7,892 nucleotides of DNA from positions 1-7,892 of the forward strand of contig CAZLBV010000355.1 of NCBI GenBank assembly GCA_964557845.1, read 5' to 3'. Origin of the DNA: CAZLBV01 sp964557845 (GTDB lineage Bacteria > Acidobacteriota > Aminicenantia > Aminicenantales > Aminicenantaceae). Both the position numbers and the translations under genes were made by a program. The stretch's first letter is position 1; the number at the start of each line of letters is the position of its first letter. Shown here in pieces: positions 5,938 through 7,892 of this stretch. The notes under the pieces are model-generated. The model saw only the letters and a list, made by a program, of their open reading frames with translations, ran no database searches and was not told the DNA's origin.

Positions 5938-6531
5938 GACCCTTCCTCCTAATGATCCCACTGTAAAGATCGCGCCCAGGACTAGAGAGATCACCACCAT
6001 CAGGACTATTGCAACCACTAAGCTGACCACAAAATACCCGATCACCTTCTCTTTAGGAGTATCCATCAGCGGATTATCGAAACCGAGATAAAGGATGTAT
6101 AAGCTATAGAGGCTTCCCAATAAAGCCAGGATACCCAGAACAGGAATAATGTAAAAAACACCAGCCACCCAGGAAGCCGTCATGCTGTAAACAGCTAATT
6201 TCATGGCATTATTTATGTCCTGTTTAGAGGAAAAAGTGGAGGCCAGAGCATTGATGACAATTCCCAAAACATACACCGCTACAAGAGAAAGAATGTAAGA
6301 GATTATCATATACAGAAATGCATTACCGATTTTGTAGCGGTACCAGCCGTAGAATGGGATCCTTTGTCCGATCAAAGCTAATCCGATAAAATTAGCAACC
6401 GCAGGTACAGCCGCCAGGATCATAGCATAGGATGTAAACAGACCGACGACTGTCGTGGGCTCTGTTTTGATCTTAACCCATTCCTCTTTTGGTTTTAATA
6501 AGATTCCTTTGACACGTGCCATTAAATCCAT
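5932..6531 (-). CDS. Yip1-family integral membrane protein
   Basis: A 199-residue polytopic membrane protein matching the bacterial Yip1-domain pattern. A short cytoplasmic start with RVKGILLKPKEEWVKIKTEP (6-25) is the characteristic 'P...W..I..E' lead-in, followed by about five hydrophobic segments at roughly 27-54, 68-97, 112-129, 130-150 and 162-190. The polar loop SKQDINNAMKLAVYSMTASW (102-121) before the third segment is also typical. In eukaryotes Yip1 proteins act in vesicle traffic. The bacterial role is not established and I assign none. The start ATG at 6531 has AGGAGG (6538-6543) with a 6-nt spacer, better placed than the alternative ATG at 6522. It appears to be a single-gene unit with its own promoter at 6582-6610, and its last 6 nt overlap the end of pyrF tail to tail. 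Confidence 0.85.
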   Translation of the reverse strand: MDLMARVKGILLKPKEEWVKIKTEPTTVVGLFTSYAMILAAVPAVANFIGLALIGQRIPFYGWYRYKIGNAFLYMIISYILSLVAVYVLGIVINALASTFSSKQDINNAMKLAVYSMTASWVAGVFYIIPVLGILALLGSLYSLYILYLGFDNPLMDTPKEKVIGYFVVSLVVAIVLMVVISLVLGAIFTVGSLGGRVL

Positions 6532-6581
6532 TCTATTCCTCCTGAGTTAGATTTTCGATCTTTTCCAAGTGTTATAAAAAA

Positions 6582-6610
6582 AATATATATGTTTTATTTT
6601 TCTAAGTCAA
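6582..6610 (-). promoter_or_regulatory. Candidate sigma-70-type promoter of the Yip1-family gene
   Basis: On the minus strand TTGACT (6605-6610, 5/6) is followed after 17 nt of AT-rich spacer by TATATT (6582-6587, 5/6). Transcription would start near 6575, about 44 nt before the ATG at 6531. Confidence 0.6.
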
Positions 6611-6618
6611 TGGATATT

Positions 6619-6640
6619 AAAAAAAGTTATCAGAGAATAA
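6619..6640 (-). terminator. Possible weak terminator after tRNA-Cys
   Basis: Eight nucleotides past the encoded CCA, minus-strand RNA reads UUAUU-CUCU-GAUAA, a 5-bp stem with one U-G pair, then C and seven Us. The T-run is good but the stem is short and AT-rich, so termination may be partial and some transcripts could continue into the Yip1-family gene. Confidence 0.3.
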
Positions 6641-6647
6641 AGGAAAT

Positions 6648-6723
6648 TGGAGGCGCGGGTCGGATTCGAACCGACGAATCGAGGTTTTGCAGACCTCTCC
6701 CTTAGCCACTTGGGTACCGCGCC
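6648..6723 (-). tRNA. tRNA-Cys (anticodon GCA), CCA encoded
   Basis: A complete cloverleaf on the minus strand. The acceptor stem is GGCGCGG (6717-6723) with CCGCGCC. The D arm is CCC/GGG around AAGTGGCTAA. The anticodon arm GAGGT-CTGCAAA-ACCTC has anticodon GCA at 6688-6690. The variable loop is 5 nt (GATTC), and the T arm is GTCGG-TTCGAAT-CCGAC. Position 73 is U (base 6651), the known identity base for cysteinyl-tRNA synthetase. CCA is encoded at 6648-6650. The body is 73 nt, or 76 with CCA. All stems pair well, so it is likely functional. Confidence 0.97.
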
Positions 6724-6794
6724 TTGATAATGATCGCCTCTGAAGCCATATTGTTGGATCTGAAATTACACAACTCTTAACTGAGTGAATCCTT

Positions 6795-6812
6795 TTCTGC
6801 TCGGACGCAGAA
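6795..6812. repeat. Inverted repeat TTCTGC-N6-GCAGAA between tRNA-Cys and the sulfatase-like gene
   Basis: Perfect 6-bp arms at 6795-6800 and 6807-6812 around TCGGAC. It lies 71 nt upstream of the tRNA on the minus strand and about 50 nt upstream of the -35 region of the plus-strand gene. No T-run follows on either strand. It could be a protein-binding site or a transcript hairpin. The rest of the 6724-6933 gap shows only the plus-strand promoter at 6865-6893. Confidence 0.3.
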
Positions 6813-6864
6813 GCTATTCTAAAACAAAAGTATCCGTTTGTCCAGTTTAAGCAGGATCGAAGGA

Positions 6865-6893
6865 TTTATCTTTTCCGGAGTTTTATATATAAT
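6865..6893 (+). promoter_or_regulatory. Candidate promoter of the sulfatase-like gene
   Basis: A perfect TATAAT (6888-6893) with a weak -35 TTTATC (6865-6870, 3/6) at 17-nt spacing. Transcription would start near 6900, about 34 nt before the TTG start codon. Confidence 0.45.
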
Positions 6894-6933
6894 ACTTGAT
6901 TATTAAATGAATTCCAGAAGAGGAGCATAATCA

Positions 6934-7892
6934 TTGAAAGACAGCCTGATGAAATTTCGAATTTTCTTCACAATCTTACTGCTGATCTTAGCAAGCACTC
7001 CGGATATTTCTTATTCTTTGGAGAAAAAAACATCAAAACTAAATCTATTATTGATCACCATAGACACCCTGAGAACAGACAGGTTAAGCTGTTACAACCG
7101 AACTCATTTAATCACTCCTGCGATCGATAGTCTGGCATCTCAAGGGATTATATTCATGAGAGCGTTTTCCCACACCTCCACCACTCTTCCCTCTCACACC
7201 AATATTCTTACCGGGTTAACTCCCAATTATCATGGCGTCCATGAAAATTCAAATTTCATAGTAAGTGAAGAGATCACAACCATGGCTGAATTTCTAAAAG
7301 ATCAAGGATATTCAACCGGAGCATTCGTCGGGGCCTATCCCTTAGACTCACGGTTTGGTCTTGCCCAGGGATTCGATATCTACGACGATCATTACGGAAG
7401 CCAGAGTGCCAGAAAAAATAAATATTATATCGAAAGAACCGCTGAGGAAGTCGTTGATCTTGCCCTGGACTGGGTCAAAAAACAAAAGGCGCCATGGTTT
7501 CTATGGGTACATTGTTTTGATCCTCATTTTCCCTACGAGCCCCCGGAGCCGTATTCAACTCAATACAAATCTGACCCTTACAGCGGAGAAGTTGCTTATG
7601 TTGATTCAGTGCTCGAGCAGATCACTGATTTTACCCTTACAGGAGAGGTTAAAAACAATACCATTATTATTTTTACAGGAGATCATGCAGAATCTCTGAA
7701 CGAACATGGCGAACCGACCCATGCTTATTTTGCTTATAACAGCTCTATCTGGATTCCCCTTATTATTTCTGCTCCAGATATTTCAGCGCGGAAGGTGACC
7801 GAATACGTCAGCCATACCGACATTTTCCCAACAGTGTGCGACCTCCTCGATCTAAAAAAACCCGCTATTCTACAAGGAAACTCCCTACTGCC
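6934..7892 (+). CDS. Exported sulfatase-like hydrolase (alkaline phosphatase superfamily), N-terminal part
   Basis: The 319 complete codons seen here are most of the catalytic domain; the C terminus lies beyond the right edge. Translation most likely starts at TTG 6934, 8 nt after AGGAG (6921-6925); the ATG at 6949 is too far away. A signal peptide follows (hydrophobic 8-20, likely cut after SYS at 28), so the protein is exported. Superfamily elements: LLITIDTLRTDR (39-50) with D44 as a metal ligand, TTLPSHTNILTG (83-94), HCFDPHFPY (193-201), FTGDHAESLNEHGE (247-260) with D250/H251 as metal ligands, and THAYFAY (262-268) before WIPLII. The nucleophile position in C/S-x-P-S-R is T84-L-P-S-H, so formylglycine cannot form. 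Homologues of this T-L-P-S-H type are commonly labelled 'sulfatase' and may carry C-terminal TPR repeats. Phosphate-ester hydrolase or transferase activity is equally possible. No neighbour indicates the substrate. Confidence 0.9.
   Translation, partial: MKDSLMKFRIFFTILLLILASTPDISYSLEKKTSKLNLLLITIDTLRTDRLSCYNRTHLITPAIDSLASQGIIFMRAFSHTSTTLPSHTNILTGLTPNYHGVHENSNFIVSEEITTMAEFLKDQGYSTGAFVGAYPLDSRFGLAQGFDIYDDHYGSQSARKNKYYIERTAEEVVDLALDWVKKQKAPWFLWVHCFDPHFPYEPPEPYSTQYKSDPYSGEVAYVDSVLEQITDFTLTGEVKNNTIIIFTGDHAESLNEHGEPTHAYFAYNSSIWIPLIISAPDISARKVTEYVSHTDIFPTVCDLLDLKKPAILQGNSLL

Noticed and set aside
7355..7699. 114-codon plus-strand frame inside the sulfatase-like gene
   Set aside because: It lies in another frame of the sulfatase-like gene, whose motifs continue without a break across it.
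1..7892. Mobile elements, CRISPR arrays, phage genes or defence systems
   Set aside because: No spaced direct repeats, transposase, integrase or defence-type domains were seen. The tRNA gene is intact, with no partial duplicate marking an insertion site.

Overview
The window comes from a bacterial chromosome of moderate GC with AT-rich intergenic gaps. It carries mainly housekeeping genes: central carbon metabolism, late pyrimidine synthesis and a tRNA. ATP-grasp PPDK, NAD-type dihydroorotate dehydrogenase (PyrK/PyrD) and an exported sulfatase-like hydrolase fit an uncultured, probably anaerobic or facultative, bacterium. No gene here fixes the phylum, and I do not name one. There is no sign of phage, transposon, CRISPR or plasmid functions.

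Left part (1-3105), all on the minus strand, in transcription order: a PLP-dependent aminotransferase, a membrane-anchored rhodanese, a MauE/DoxX-type membrane protein with a CGC motif, then pyruvate phosphate dikinase (ppdK), which runs off the left edge. The first three genes are tightly spaced (47 and 23 nt) and look like one operon. ppdK follows a 171-nt gap holding its own candidate promoter, whose -10 box lies inside a CCCAAA-N9-TTTGGG dyad.

Middle part (3106-5937): an AT-rich divergent region with a strong-looking promoter (TTGACA, 17 nt, TATGAA) and a perfect 14-bp palindrome just downstream, followed by pyrK-pyrD-pyrF on the plus strand. pyrK and pyrD overlap by ATGA, as expected for two subunits of one enzyme. 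PyrD/PyrK make orotate. PyrF decarboxylates OMP to UMP. The connecting enzyme PyrE and the earlier steps are not in the window.

Right part (5932-7892): a Yip1-family membrane protein on the minus strand, converging on pyrF so that both stop codons sit in one TTATAA. Upstream of it are its own candidate promoter and a minus-strand tRNA-Cys(GCA) gene with encoded CCA. A plus-strand exported sulfatase/alkaline-phosphatase-superfamily protein then starts at a TTG with a good ribosome binding site and runs off the right edge. Its nucleophile position holds Thr rather than the Cys/Ser needed for formylglycine.

I found no clear new multi-gene system. The points most worth a second look are the dyads placed at the ppdK and pyr promoters, the rhodanese-MauE pair, the Thr-type sulfatase homologue, and a hairpin in the aminotransferase leader that folds better as minus-strand RNA.
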